A stretch of 64,000 nt of DNA from Vibrio penaeicida (GTDB lineage: Bacteria; Pseudomonadota; Gammaproteobacteria; Enterobacterales; Vibrionaceae): contig NZ_AP025144.1 of assembly GCF_019977755.1 (NCBI RefSeq), positions 1,674,001-1,738,000 on the forward strand, in the 5' to 3' direction. The notes beneath the pieces are model-generated. The model did not search any database. It was not told the origin of the DNA and worked only from the letters and a program-made list of their open reading frames with translations. A program made the position numbers and the translations under genes. Shown here piece after piece: positions 28,701-37,324 of the stretch (its first letter is position 1; each line of letters starts with the position of its first letter).

Positions 28701-31700
28701 TATGTTGGTTTTGGAAAATACCGATCCTAGTATCCTCGCCATCAAAGGGGCGGAGATAAACGCACAAACGTTGTTTAGTGGTGAAGCAAAATTTCCCATT
28801 ACTTTGTTCGTGACCGACTGCGGTGACAATGCGGAATTGGTATTGGAATATCAGGGTAAAAAGATATCGAATGAGGCAGCCAATGCCATAGTGTCTTCAT
28901 TTATGACCCTTTCAACCCATTTATTCCAATCATTAGATCGAGCGATTCAACAGGTACCCCATTTGTCGCCATCTCAGTTGGCACGAGTTGCTGAATTCTC
29001 GAAACCTCAATTGCAGGAGCATAGATCGAGATCGCCTTCTTTACCTTGGCACCGCGTCGAGGATTGGTTTGCTTACCAAGCTTCCGTTTCGCCCCACAAT
29101 ATTGCGGTGGAGATGGAAGGGCAGCAGCTCAGTTATCAAGCATTGGAGGCGCAAAGTGAAAAGCTTGCTGTTGCCTTGCGTACCCAATATCAACGAGCTC
29201 CAAGTGAGACGATTGTCGGGCTGAGCTTTTATCGCGGTATTGAGCTCGTAGTGGCGATCATGGCTATTTTAAAGTCGGGGGCAGCGTATCTTCCCCTCGA
29301 CCCTGATTACCCGAAGCAGCGTTTAAACACTATGTGTGAGTTAGCAAACCTCGATTTGCTGTTAACGAAAGAGGGCAATTTAAATAGCTTTGTTCGCAAT
29401 AGCACCTCTAATAAAGGCGAAGCCGATTCGGTTTCTAGCCCAATTTATTGTCTGAGTTCGAGTTTTGAGTTGAAGCCATTCACTCAAAAAGAATCGCACA
29501 AAGAGTCCCAGCAAAGCTCAGAACATATAGATGTTACTGCACCGCCAGAGGTGATTGAAAAGCAGGGCAGCGACAGAGCCTATGTTATTTACACTTCGGG
29601 TTCTACCGGTGTTCCGAAAGGGGTAGAGATACCACACGATGCATTACTGAATTACCTCGATCATTGCGTAAATCATTATTTTGAAGACGCGCAATTGAGC
29701 GCTGGCGTGGTGTCTTCTTCGGTAAATTTTGATGCAACAGTAACCACTTTAATCGCGCCTTTAATGGCGGGTAAAACGGTGAAGCTGATACCGCAAGACG
29801 GGAATGATGTTCACTCGCTAGCCAGTACCATCAAAAATGCTACGGAGCCGATGGTATTCAAATTAACGCCCACCCACCTAAAAGCCCTGAATCATTACTT
29901 GGGAAAAGAGCAATTAGAACTGGCACATCGCTTCGTAGTCGGTGGTGAAGCATTTGATACCGCTACTGCAAAGCAATGTCAGCAGTGGCTTCCTTCCGCA
30001 AAGTTGATCAATGAATATGGCCCAACTGAAGCGACGGTCGGTTGCTCTACCTATGTATATCCGCCTCAAATGAATCAATATCATGATGCGGCTTTGCCGA
30101 TCGGTCATCCTATTTGTGGGGTAAATCTTCATGTCTTAAATCGACACGCGCAGCTCTGTGCCCAGAACGTGATTGGTGAAATACACATTAGTGGAAGTGG
30201 CGTCGCATTGGGGTACTTGAATCAAGCTGAAAAGACCCGAGAGCGTTTCGTTCATTTGGATATTAATGGCGCTATTCAGCGTTGTTATAAAACGGGTGAT
30301 TTTGGTTACTGGAACACTAATGGGGAACTCATATTCTGCGGGCGAGAAGACGATCAAATTAAGCTTAATGGCTATCGAATTGAATTAGGTGACATCGAAG
30401 CCGCATTAGCGCTCGTTTTGCCTAATGTGCGCAGTGCTGTGGCGTTAAAACAAAGCGAAAACGCAATGCTGGTGGCGTATGTCGAACTCAGTGAAAGTCA
30501 GCTTGCGAACAAGCAGCAAGTTGTAATGGATGTGTTGGCTAAACAGCTACCCAACCACATGATACCAAGCCACCTTTGTTCGGTGGATACTTTGCCGGAA
30601 ACACCAAATGGCAAGCTGGATCGCGATGCGCTTCCAATTCCCGATTTGGCAACAAAAATCAATAATGGTGAAGCAGAGAAAGCACATTCAGAATCGCCTT
30701 TAGTTAATCATTTGATTTCGATGTTCAGCCAACAAAATGGTACTCAGATTCATCCAGATACCCCATTTTTTGAATCGGGTTTTAACTCTTTAAATCTCAT
30801 GAAAATGCATAGCCAATTATTGCAAGACGAATGGCTTTGTTCTCAATTCTCCCCGATTAATCTGGTCGATCTTTTTGCTTATCCTAGTATCCGTAAATTG
30901 GCAGAATTTCTAAGGCAAGAAGAGGCTTCTTGCGGTGAGTTCGAAAGTAATGAACGTAATGAGCGTAAAGGAAGTACTCAAACCAAAGAAAGCAGCAAAG
31001 CCGTTAACCGTGAGATAGAAAAAAGCCACGATATTGCGGTTATTGGTATGGCTGTGAACTTGCCAGCGGCGAGTGATTTATCGGAGTTTTGGGAAGTCAT
31101 TAAAAATGGCAAGGAGTGTATTGAGCGCATTCCATTAGACAAAAACAGCGAAAAGTTTGATGAGGAAAATTGGGTCTCTGTCCGTTCCAGTATGTTAGGT
31201 GTAACAGATTTCGACCCTGCTTACTTTGGTATTTCCGAGCACGACGCAAAGTTGATGGATCCCCAGCAGCGACATGCATTAATGACTGCCGTCCATGCTC
31301 TAGAGAATGCAGGCATAGAGAATAAAGATTTAGAAACAAAGGTTGATTCGAATGGATCCGATATGGAACCCCATTCTTCTCTATCGGAAGACATTCGAAA
31401 GATTGGCGTTTTCATGAGTGCGAGTGACAATACTTATGGTCCAGCCATTGCTAAACATGGCGGAGAGAAAATCGACCCATACCATCTATCGCTGTTGAAC
31501 GAGAAAGATTTCATTGCCACACGTATTGCGTACCACCTTAATCTTTCTGGCCCAGCTATTACTGCTCAAACGGCTTGTTCTAGTTCTTTGGTTGCGATTC
31601 ATCAGGCTTGCCAGCAAATTCAATTGGGGGATTGCGATATCGCGTTGGCTGGCGGTGTGAACGCTGATCTAGAGACTTTAGATGGCTACCCATTCAGGAA

Positions 31701-34700
31701 AGGGATGATTTTATCGGAAGATGGGCATTGCAAACCTTTTTCCAATCAGGCGAGCGGTACGGTTCCAGCCAATGGAATAGGAGCGGTTGTACTCAAAAGG
31801 CTGGACTTAGCAAAGCAAGATGGCGACCGTATTTACTGTGTGGTGAAAGGCAGTGCCGTAAACAACGACGGTGGAAACAAAGTCAGCTTTTATGCTCCGT
31901 CTGTTCATGGTCAGCGCGATGTTATCGTACAAGCCCAGCGAAATGCCCTAATATTTTCTGAGCAAGTACAGTATGTAGAAGCGCATGGCACTGGTACTCC
32001 ATTGGGTGATCCCATTGAAGTGGAAGCTTTATCTGCCGCGTTTGACGCGAACCGAAAGTCACCAGACACCAATGGGTTATGTCAGCTAGGATCCCTTAAA
32101 AGTCAGATGGGACATTTAGGCAGTGCGGCTGGAGTGGCAGGGTTCATTCGTACGGCTTTGTGCCTATATCGCCAACATTACCCGCCAACGCTTTGGTCGG
32201 GCAGCCTAAATGAAGCCATTGATTTTAAAGCGGCTGGGTTTGCTTTGAGCACGCAAGCCCGTGCTTGGGAAGGTCGGAATAGATTCGCTGGCGTCAGCAG
32301 TTTTGGGATGGGTGGCACAAACGCGCATGTGATTCTTGGAGCTTTCGATGACGTCATTAATGGCGCTCTAAAATGGGATAAGCCACCAACCACATTCAAT
32401 ACTAAATCGTACTTGAGTCCGTATTACGCAAAACCTATTAAAACCAGTGAACTTCAGCACACGACAGAGCGAATTCGAGTGCCATTTGAACAGTGGTTTT
32501 TGGAAGAAAGCTGGCAGCGGCTTCTTCGGGTAAAAATGGTTAAAGGGGTAAACAATCAAACCCTCTTTATTGGCAAAAAAAGTGAGTTTCGTGATGAGGT
32601 CATAGCCCATTATCAGCAGCAAGGTAACCAAGCCACTTACGTTTCTAACTCCGCAGACTTGCAAGCATGGTTGAACATTGAATCCAACGAGGTTGCGCAG
32701 CGAAATGTAGTCGTATTTAGCCAAAGTGATCATTCAGAAAGTGGCTCTATACAACCTCTGTGGCAACGAGTTGAGTTGGTTCAAGCCTTGCAATCTTGCA
32801 GTTCAACCACTGACATCCAAGTAATTTTCTTAAACTCAGACTCAGCAGAGGTGTTGGGAAACGAGCCGGTAAATCCTGATAGTGCTTTAATGAATGGTTT
32901 GGTTAAAACCATGACCATAGAAAACCCAAGTATGAATGGCTATTGTTTGGATGTGAGTGAAAGTGAGTCGTCATCCGATTTAGCGGCTTCTTTGACCCAT
33001 CTATTCAGTTCATCGAGCGCCAGTTCTAGTCAACCGAATGAGCCCTTTTTCGCTTTGCGCCATGGCTATTTATGGCAGCGATTATTTGTAGAATCGCCTA
33101 TTGAGTCAACAAAGTTTGCTTGGCCGAAAGAGCAAGATCTGCGTAAACAGAGCAGCGAATCCAACGTGTATATTGTTACGGGTTCGAAAGGAGGCATTGG
33201 ACGGCATTTAACCCAGCACCTTTTAGCGCAAGATAGCCAAAACGTGGTGATAGGATTATCTCGATCAGCAAAGCAAGAAAGTATTCAGCAAGGTGTGAGG
33301 GAACAACACATCCAGTGCGACATCTCAAATGGTGCGCAATGGCAATCGCTGGTGGAACAAATTCACCAAACTTTTGGCTGTATAAAAGGCATTGTTCACG
33401 CCGCTGGGCTAGCTGGTGCTGCGATGATACATACGCTCAATGCCGATACTCTCCAACAAAACGTGGGTGCTAAAGTGCTAGGAGCCATTCAACTAGCACA
33501 TTCGATCGATACGCTGAAGCCGGAGTTTGTTTTGTATTGCTCGTCGATGTCTTCCATTTATCCTGTGGCTGGGCAAACCGATTACAACGCAGCAAATGCG
33601 TTTCTGAATCAGATGTCTTCCTGTCGAGGGGGTTCAACAACACGAATGATTTCGGTTAATTTCCCGACATGGCTGCAAACAGGCATGGCAAAAGACATCA
33701 ATAAAACAGATTTTGCGATAACGCCACAAGAGGGGCTAATGGTTTTTGATAGGGTGATACATAGTCTATTCGAAGGCTGTTTGTATGTGTCGCCTTTAAA
33801 TCAGGGCGATGCACGCGATTTCTTTCATTCGCTCAATCATCGGGACGTCCGTACTCGTAATGATAAAAACAGCGCCGAGCAAAGCGGATATTCAAAGAAT
33901 TCGTTTGTCGAGGATGCGAACAATAATTTAGACATTCGCCTTAAGCTAACAGCGTTATTTTCAGAAGTGTTGGGGATGGAAGAGAGTGACATCGACCCCG
34001 ATGTTTGCTTTTACGATTTAGGCGGTGATTCGTTAACTGTGCTCGATTTGTTGGATGCACTAAACGAGTTATTTCCCGATGCTTTTACCTTGGTGCAACT
34101 GAATCAGAATGTCTCTATTGATTCGCTTACTCTTCATTTGGAAGCTGGTTTTTACTCAGAGAAATATGAGCAGATAGAAAAAAATGGAGAGTTAAAAAAA
34201 AGCCGGCACGTGGATGTACTGATTCATCCGGTTGGCGGTGATGTGTCGGGTTACCGAAAGTGGCGAGAGTGTTATCCGAAAAGCAGAGAACTGATCGCTA
34301 TTCGAGATCCTTTATTGGAAGGAGGGGCGTCATTGAACACGATTCATATGTGCGCTCAAGAGTATTGCGCTCAAATTTCTCCTCATCGAGTAAAACGCGT
34401 GATTGGTTGGTCTTTTGGGGCAGTAGTGGCGCAGGAAATGGTGAAGCAATTAGGTGACGATGTAGAGCTGGTTTTGATAGACCCTCCTGCGCTTAACCAA
34501 TCTGCGCAGCATCTTCCTCAGCTTGCCAATTCGGTTTTTGTTAAAGAGGTATTGCAACAATACCCTGAACTTAAAGGGCGATTGAACGAGCACAGTTCAG
34601 TGAATGACATTGTCGATGCCATGCATACAAATGGTAGTGAGGCACGCCAGTATTTGGAGCGCGTTGTTTCTGCTTGCCAGAAGAATGCCAATGCGTTGAG

Positions 34701-34914
34701 GCAATACAAACCTAGCAAAGTTCACGTTAAGCAAGCTTGGTTGTTTGTGGCGTCGGAGCATTCTCCAACTGAGAAAATCGATGTCACAGAATCGTGGTTA
34801 TCCATTCTTCCTGATATCAATATTTATGAAGTTAATGGAGACCATTACTCGATTTTGAATGAAGCGGGATCGCGCGATATGTTGTCCAAGATTGGGGAAA
34901 CTGCACCACATTAG
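25723..34914 (+). CDS. Hybrid NRPS-PKS synthetase 3 (A-T-C-A-T-KS-KR-T-TE)
   Basis: 3063 residues; the start overlaps the end of synthetase 2 by 8 bases and has a strong ribosome site (AAGGAG). Order: A about 1-510 (A3 core near 160), T Ser577, C (HHLIVDG from 779), A (A3 core near 1291), carrier with Ser1689 in an unusual GFNSL context, KS about 1765-2205 (Cys1952 in TACSSSL, His2088 in EAHGTGTPLGDP, His2131), about 280 residues matching the structural half of a ketoreductase, KR (GSKGGIG at 2487, Tyr2621), T Ser2770, TE (Ser2897 in GWSFG, His3041). There is no acyltransferase domain. Pocket codes by eye: DAFFLGVTFK (Ile/Val-like) and DATKVGEVGK (close to Asn). Starting with A, without C or docking domain, it appears to initiate its own chain. 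Expected product: Ile/Val-Asn extended by one reduced two-carbon unit. Confidence 0.92.
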   Translation: MIEQFMQVVAEQGNQIAVEDGNLSLSYSELDSISNALASSLANIGIHEGGHVGLCLPRSAELIATMVAVIKLGACYVPIEPSMPVSRRQALFEQCDIRTVLSYSEQIELWRHEEAENSVAELFDFKAEFNHALSQAKSGEIFEFKAFIASPDTLACLFFTSGSTGLPKGVSVLNSGIKSVVHQPNYVPLTSGKRVGNFANPSFDALTFEVWGALLNGATAVVFTQEEINDPQALARKIEQSALDVAFMTTGLFNLMVLEFPQSLVHIKHLLVGGEAFVASNAAPFFDAATSDGFEGSDYPALYNVYGPTECTTFSACHRLQPENVKQYIRDARVPIGKGINRTQVYVVVEQNRLALSGEVGEIAIAGPALAQGYYGDETRSAERFVYLPWLKEHVYLSGDLGMLNEQGDIEFLGRADQQVKVRGHRIELSEIEQCIQSHPDVLHASCVSVKGQETDIYAYLSLHSQVSKEALRQHIRQYLPSYMVPHRFFTISQAPLNKNGKLDKRRLRDMEHVELVSEQSTAQFSDQIDVLAPTVGKLFVSVVREMLKLESSPNQNSRFLESSFLENSLVENGGDSLKAMRIIARLRKQLSGSLELSVGDFMASTSLIQLATDIEQQYAALSEFESESEKSPESGLESSSETQSNVYSASPEQSRLALLQYLNTDSTAYNAPFVFTLTGNVDVEALQKAWISVVKQHGALRSQFSTSSTGVKVEECDFQDEVGSLRYQLLPEHSVNEAINARVTQRFNIEAAPLFTSDLIEVDGSQEQATYHLVLCFHHLIVDGWSINVLLNDLSCAYEACTSNQALKVDRKVSKYRHFSQQRQATIAASSYQKHIEFWRSQPLNTVPSLFSSLSLVSKQVEPDGVVKKTLRPKEWNALKSNAQNRGMSLFSALLGVWGLTLNRYFHQDRVAIASPVANREGGNFENLVGMCANTCLFNIEMPIGLEVSKFLNKTHHNVTQIQKHQQVDFAEVASLVQQRSVSGISDDVIESMLVLENTDPSILAIKGAEINAQTLFSGEAKFPITLFVTDCGDNAELVLEYQGKKISNEAANAIVSSFMTLSTHLFQSLDRAIQQVPHLSPSQLARVAEFSKPQLQEHRSRSPSLPWHRVEDWFAYQASVSPHNIAVEMEGQQLSYQALEAQSEKLAVALRTQYQRAPSETIVGLSFYRGIELVVAIMAILKSGAAYLPLDPDYPKQRLNTMCELANLDLLLTKEGNLNSFVRNSTSNKGEADSVSSPIYCLSSSFELKPFTQKESHKESQQSSEHIDVTAPPEVIEKQGSDRAYVIYTSGSTGVPKGVEIPHDALLNYLDHCVNHYFEDAQLSAGVVSSSVNFDATVTTLIAPLMAGKTVKLIPQDGNDVHSLASTIKNATEPMVFKLTPTHLKALNHYLGKEQLELAHRFVVGGEAFDTATAKQCQQWLPSAKLINEYGPTEATVGCSTYVYPPQMNQYHDAALPIGHPICGVNLHVLNRHAQLCAQNVIGEIHISGSGVALGYLNQAEKTRERFVHLDINGAIQRCYKTGDFGYWNTNGELIFCGREDDQIKLNGYRIELGDIEAALALVLPNVRSAVALKQSENAMLVAYVELSESQLANKQQVVMDVLAKQLPNHMIPSHLCSVDTLPETPNGKLDRDALPIPDLATKINNGEAEKAHSESPLVNHLISMFSQQNGTQIHPDTPFFESGFNSLNLMKMHSQLLQDEWLCSQFSPINLVDLFAYPSIRKLAEFLRQEEASCGEFESNERNERKGSTQTKESSKAVNREIEKSHDIAVIGMAVNLPAASDLSEFWEVIKNGKECIERIPLDKNSEKFDEENWVSVRSSMLGVTDFDPAYFGISEHDAKLMDPQQRHALMTAVHALENAGIENKDLETKVDSNGSDMEPHSSLSEDIRKIGVFMSASDNTYGPAIAKHGGEKIDPYHLSLLNEKDFIATRIAYHLNLSGPAITAQTACSSSLVAIHQACQQIQLGDCDIALAGGVNADLETLDGYPFRKGMILSEDGHCKPFSNQASGTVPANGIGAVVLKRLDLAKQDGDRIYCVVKGSAVNNDGGNKVSFYAPSVHGQRDVIVQAQRNALIFSEQVQYVEAHGTGTPLGDPIEVEALSAAFDANRKSPDTNGLCQLGSLKSQMGHLGSAAGVAGFIRTALCLYRQHYPPTLWSGSLNEAIDFKAAGFALSTQARAWEGRNRFAGVSSFGMGGTNAHVILGAFDDVINGALKWDKPPTTFNTKSYLSPYYAKPIKTSELQHTTERIRVPFEQWFLEESWQRLLRVKMVKGVNNQTLFIGKKSEFRDEVIAHYQQQGNQATYVSNSADLQAWLNIESNEVAQRNVVVFSQSDHSESGSIQPLWQRVELVQALQSCSSTTDIQVIFLNSDSAEVLGNEPVNPDSALMNGLVKTMTIENPSMNGYCLDVSESESSSDLAASLTHLFSSSSASSSQPNEPFFALRHGYLWQRLFVESPIESTKFAWPKEQDLRKQSSESNVYIVTGSKGGIGRHLTQHLLAQDSQNVVIGLSRSAKQESIQQGVREQHIQCDISNGAQWQSLVEQIHQTFGCIKGIVHAAGLAGAAMIHTLNADTLQQNVGAKVLGAIQLAHSIDTLKPEFVLYCSSMSSIYPVAGQTDYNAANAFLNQMSSCRGGSTTRMISVNFPTWLQTGMAKDINKTDFAITPQEGLMVFDRVIHSLFEGCLYVSPLNQGDARDFFHSLNHRDVRTRNDKNSAEQSGYSKNSFVEDANNNLDIRLKLTALFSEVLGMEESDIDPDVCFYDLGGDSLTVLDLLDALNELFPDAFTLVQLNQNVSIDSLTLHLEAGFYSEKYEQIEKNGELKKSRHVDVLIHPVGGDVSGYRKWRECYPKSRELIAIRDPLLEGGASLNTIHMCAQEYCAQISPHRVKRVIGWSFGAVVAQEMVKQLGDDVELVLIDPPALNQSAQHLPQLANSVFVKEVLQQYPELKGRLNEHSSVNDIVDAMHTNGSEARQYLERVVSACQKNANALRQYKPSKVHVKQAWLFVASEHSPTEKIDVTESWLSILPDINIYEVNGDHYSILNEAGSRDMLSKIGETAPH

Positions 34915-34926
34915 GAGAAAGCCTAA

Positions 34927-34964
34927 ATAAAAACGCCCTGCTCAATGAGAGGGCGTTTAGGTTT
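34927..34964 (+). terminator. Terminator at the end of the synthetase operon
   Basis: Stem AAACGCCCT / AGGGCGTTT with loop GCTCAATGAG starts about 13 bp after the synthetase 3 stop codon. It is AT-flanked and could serve both strands. Confidence 0.75.
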
Positions 34965-35010
34965 AAATGAATTGTAATTCGCAATAACAAAAACGAATTG
35001 TGCAAGTCGC

Positions 35011-36117
35011 TTATTGACCGGAGTAACGAAAAGCCTCACGTGTGAGTGTATTCAGCTCTACATCACTCATGCCACTGTGAGCCACAGTAATACGACCGAG
35101 ATAGATATGCGGGACTTCTGCTGCGCGTTTTTCAACATAAAACTTGATTGCTTCAGCGGTCGCTACGCCCAAATCATCGCTCATACGCATGGGTGTGGCA
35201 TCCAATTCATCGCGCTTTAATTTGTCGATCTCCTTGGCCGTCCCGCCCCAACCAGTCACAAAAATATCATCATGTTTGTTGGCTTCATCTAATGCGTCAA
35301 CGGCACCCATAGTCATCGCAGTATTGGCATTGTGAATCATAGAAACTTCAGGAAAATTATCTAACACTAAACGAACACCATCAGCTCCCCCGAGCTTCTG
35401 ATACTGTCCGAAATGTTCGTAAAGACTAAGCCAGTCGCCTTTCTCTTCTACACAGTCAATAAAACCTTGAGAGCGCTGAGTGTCGGTGATTCCGGGAATA
35501 CCACGATTAGCAGCAAACTCGATGCCTTTACCTAACTCCTTGATTACGTAGTCACAAAGTACCTCAGCTCCCATCTCACTAGAAAAATCGAACCAAGCGT
35601 CTGGCTGATGACTCCACTCGGAATTGGGTGTATGAAATGCCCAAATAAAGGTTTGGAAATCCCTAGATGCAGATAATTTTTGAATATTTTCGGCTTGTAT
35701 ACCAAGCTCAGATGGTCCGAAAATGACAAAATCGTATGGAATGTCTGAATTGAGAACCGTTTCAGTATATTGTGTTTGCAACGAGTGCTCTATCTGCTTT
35801 GAGGCAAACTCATCGATTTCAAAAGGGAGGTTTAGCGCTTCCAAGCGTTTTGTCATTGCCATGAAGTTACGTACCCAAAAATCAGAGATGTCAGCACTTG
35901 GATAAATAATTGCAATGCGAACGGGTTTATTCAGCTTTTTAGTCAGCGGTTCAGGGTTGGCGCTGACCGTAACTTGAAAACTGTCTAGTTTGTTTGCATC
36001 TACTTGATGTGTATAAGAGTTCTCGCCCTTGTTGTCTTTGGTTAAGCCTTCCATTGGCATAGTAGCTAGAGCTATGAATATTGCAGCAAGAAAAAATTTA
36101 TAAATCTGGTCACCCAT
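35011..36117 (-). CDS. LuxP-like periplasmic binding protein
   Basis: 368 residues from the ATG at 36117; the track frame begins at a TTG 12 bases earlier. An N-terminal signal (FFLAAIFIALATMPMEG) is followed by a type-1 periplasmic binding fold. Similarity to Vibrio LuxP, the autoinducer-2 receptor, is clear: YPSADISDFWVRN early, GAVDALDEAN, TGWGGTAKEIDKLKRDELDATPMRMSDD, and the C-terminal AFRYSGQ. Compared from memory with V. harveyi LuxP, the Trp of the DxWVRN motif, the Ser two residues before the aspartate, and the later Arg and Trp ligand residues (QRSQGF, GWGG, MRMSDD) are retained, but the Gln before that Ser is Asp and the Asn and Asp contacts appear as Ala. It may bind a different or modified ligand. 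LuxQ is not adjacent; the divergent neighbours are another binding protein and a GGDEF-EAL protein. Confidence 0.75.
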   Translation of the reverse strand: MGDQIYKFFLAAIFIALATMPMEGLTKDNKGENSYTHQVDANKLDSFQVTVSANPEPLTKKLNKPVRIAIIYPSADISDFWVRNFMAMTKRLEALNLPFEIDEFASKQIEHSLQTQYTETVLNSDIPYDFVIFGPSELGIQAENIQKLSASRDFQTFIWAFHTPNSEWSHQPDAWFDFSSEMGAEVLCDYVIKELGKGIEFAANRGIPGITDTQRSQGFIDCVEEKGDWLSLYEHFGQYQKLGGADGVRLVLDNFPEVSMIHNANTAMTMGAVDALDEANKHDDIFVTGWGGTAKEIDKLKRDELDATPMRMSDDLGVATAEAIKFYVEKRAAEVPHIYLGRITVAHSGMSDVELNTLTREAFRYSGQ

Positions 36118-36205
36118 CACTGTTACCAATTGTTTAATTATGTATTAACATTATTGTTAATCTATATAAAAATGCTTACAAAAAAATAATTAAATATACA
36201 AATAT
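36118..36205. promoter_or_regulatory. Short divergent promoter region between two periplasmic binding protein genes
   Basis: 88 bp, almost entirely A and T (TATGTATTAACATTATTG, then A-rich runs), separating divergent genes. Both promoters must overlap here, which favours coordinated control. Confidence 0.45.
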
Positions 36206-37324
36206 ATGAAGAAAATCATACGCTGGTCCGTTTCTTGGTTCATAGTTGCTTATAGCTCATACAGTATAGCCAATACTTTTGATGGGGATTTTCTCGCTTA
36301 TGCGCGTGAAAAAGTTGCAAAAGCAGTGGCGAGCGACCTGAATTGGGATGGCCCTACAGATGGACCGAAAATGGTCCACGAGAAGAACATCATCTTTATT
36401 GCTTCCGATTTAAGAAATGGAGGCGTGTATGGCGTGGCAAGGGGAATGTCACAAGCTATTTCCAAGTTAGATTGGCATCTCCGCTTCATCGATGGATTGG
36501 GATCTGAAGTGAGGCAGGGAGCAGCATTGCGAAAAGCCATTGGTTTTGAACCGGATGCTATCGTTCTTGGAGGGATAGATGCGCAACGTCACCGAGAAAC
36601 CCTAAAGCTTGCAGAAAGCCTAGGCATTGTGGTGATTGGTTGGCATGCAACCGAGCGGGCTGGTGGAAACGAAGAGCTTGGGTTGTATATGAACATTACG
36701 ACCGATCCGATCGATGTGGCTGAAGTGGCGGCGCTACTGGCAATTGTGAATTCTAACGGCAATGTTAATGCTGTGGTATTCACGGACCCTAACTACGAGA
36801 TTGCCACCATAAAAGCCAACGTGATGGCAGATACCATTACGCGTTGTCAAACTTGTACTCTGTTGGAAGTACAACCGCTACCGTTGGATAAAATAGCCGA
36901 GGAGATGCCAGAAACCTTCGAGTACCTTTGGGATAAACATGAAGAACAGATCACTCACATTTTGGCTATTAATGACTTATACATCGACTACGCAATCCCA
37001 TCACTAGAGTCCAATATAGAGAAAGGGAAGCCCGTTTCAGACAATATTTCTGCGGGTGATGGAAGTAAAGCGGCGTATAAGCGCATTGATCAAGATTATT
37101 TCCAGTTAGCCACCGTTCCAGAGCCTCTTTACCTACAAGGTTGGCAGACAGTTGATGAGCTAAACCGGGCTTTTCATGGCATGCCACCAAGTGGGTATTC
37201 GGCACCCGTACACTTAGTGACACCGGAAAACGTAGCGGAACTTATCAATCAGGAAGATACGGGTATTTATGACCCCCAAAATGGTTACCGTGACGCCTAC
37301 CTAAAAATATGGAAGGGTCGATGA
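36206..37324 (+). CDS. Periplasmic substrate-binding protein paired with a GGDEF-EAL sensor
   Basis: 372 residues with a signal peptide (WSVSWFIVAYSSYSIA, cleavage near residue 22). The body is a sugar-type periplasmic binding fold (Peripla_BP_4): IIFIASDLRNGGVYGVARGMSQAI in the first lobe, PDAIVLGGID, then a hinge and HILAINDLYIDYAIPSL in the second lobe. No ABC permease or ATPase is nearby. Instead its TGA overlaps the ATG of a membrane GGDEF-EAL gene (ATGA), so the two are co-translated. The architecture recalls V. cholerae NspS-MbaA, where a periplasmic protein tunes a c-di-GMP enzyme. The ligand cannot be read from the sequence; sugars or an AI-2-like molecule are possible. Confidence 0.75.
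   Translation: MKKIIRWSVSWFIVAYSSYSIANTFDGDFLAYAREKVAKAVASDLNWDGPTDGPKMVHEKNIIFIASDLRNGGVYGVARGMSQAISKLDWHLRFIDGLGSEVRQGAALRKAIGFEPDAIVLGGIDAQRHRETLKLAESLGIVVIGWHATERAGGNEELGLYMNITTDPIDVAEVAALLAIVNSNGNVNAVVFTDPNYEIATIKANVMADTITRCQTCTLLEVQPLPLDKIAEEMPETFEYLWDKHEEQITHILAINDLYIDYAIPSLESNIEKGKPVSDNISAGDGSKAAYKRIDQDYFQLATVPEPLYLQGWQTVDELNRAFHGMPPSGYSAPVHLVTPENVAELINQEDTGIYDPQNGYRDAYLKIWKGR

Noticed and set aside
32400..33170. Possible acyltransferase between KS and KR of synthetase 3
   Set aside because: There is no GHSxG motif and the length is too short for AT plus the KR structural half. The FEQWFLEESW start fits the KR structural domain.
8368..34914. Siderophore pathway as the product class
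   Set aside because: No dihydroxybenzoate, hydroxamate or siderophore-receptor genes are present, and the readable A-domain codes (Ile/Val, Asn) do not indicate iron ligands.
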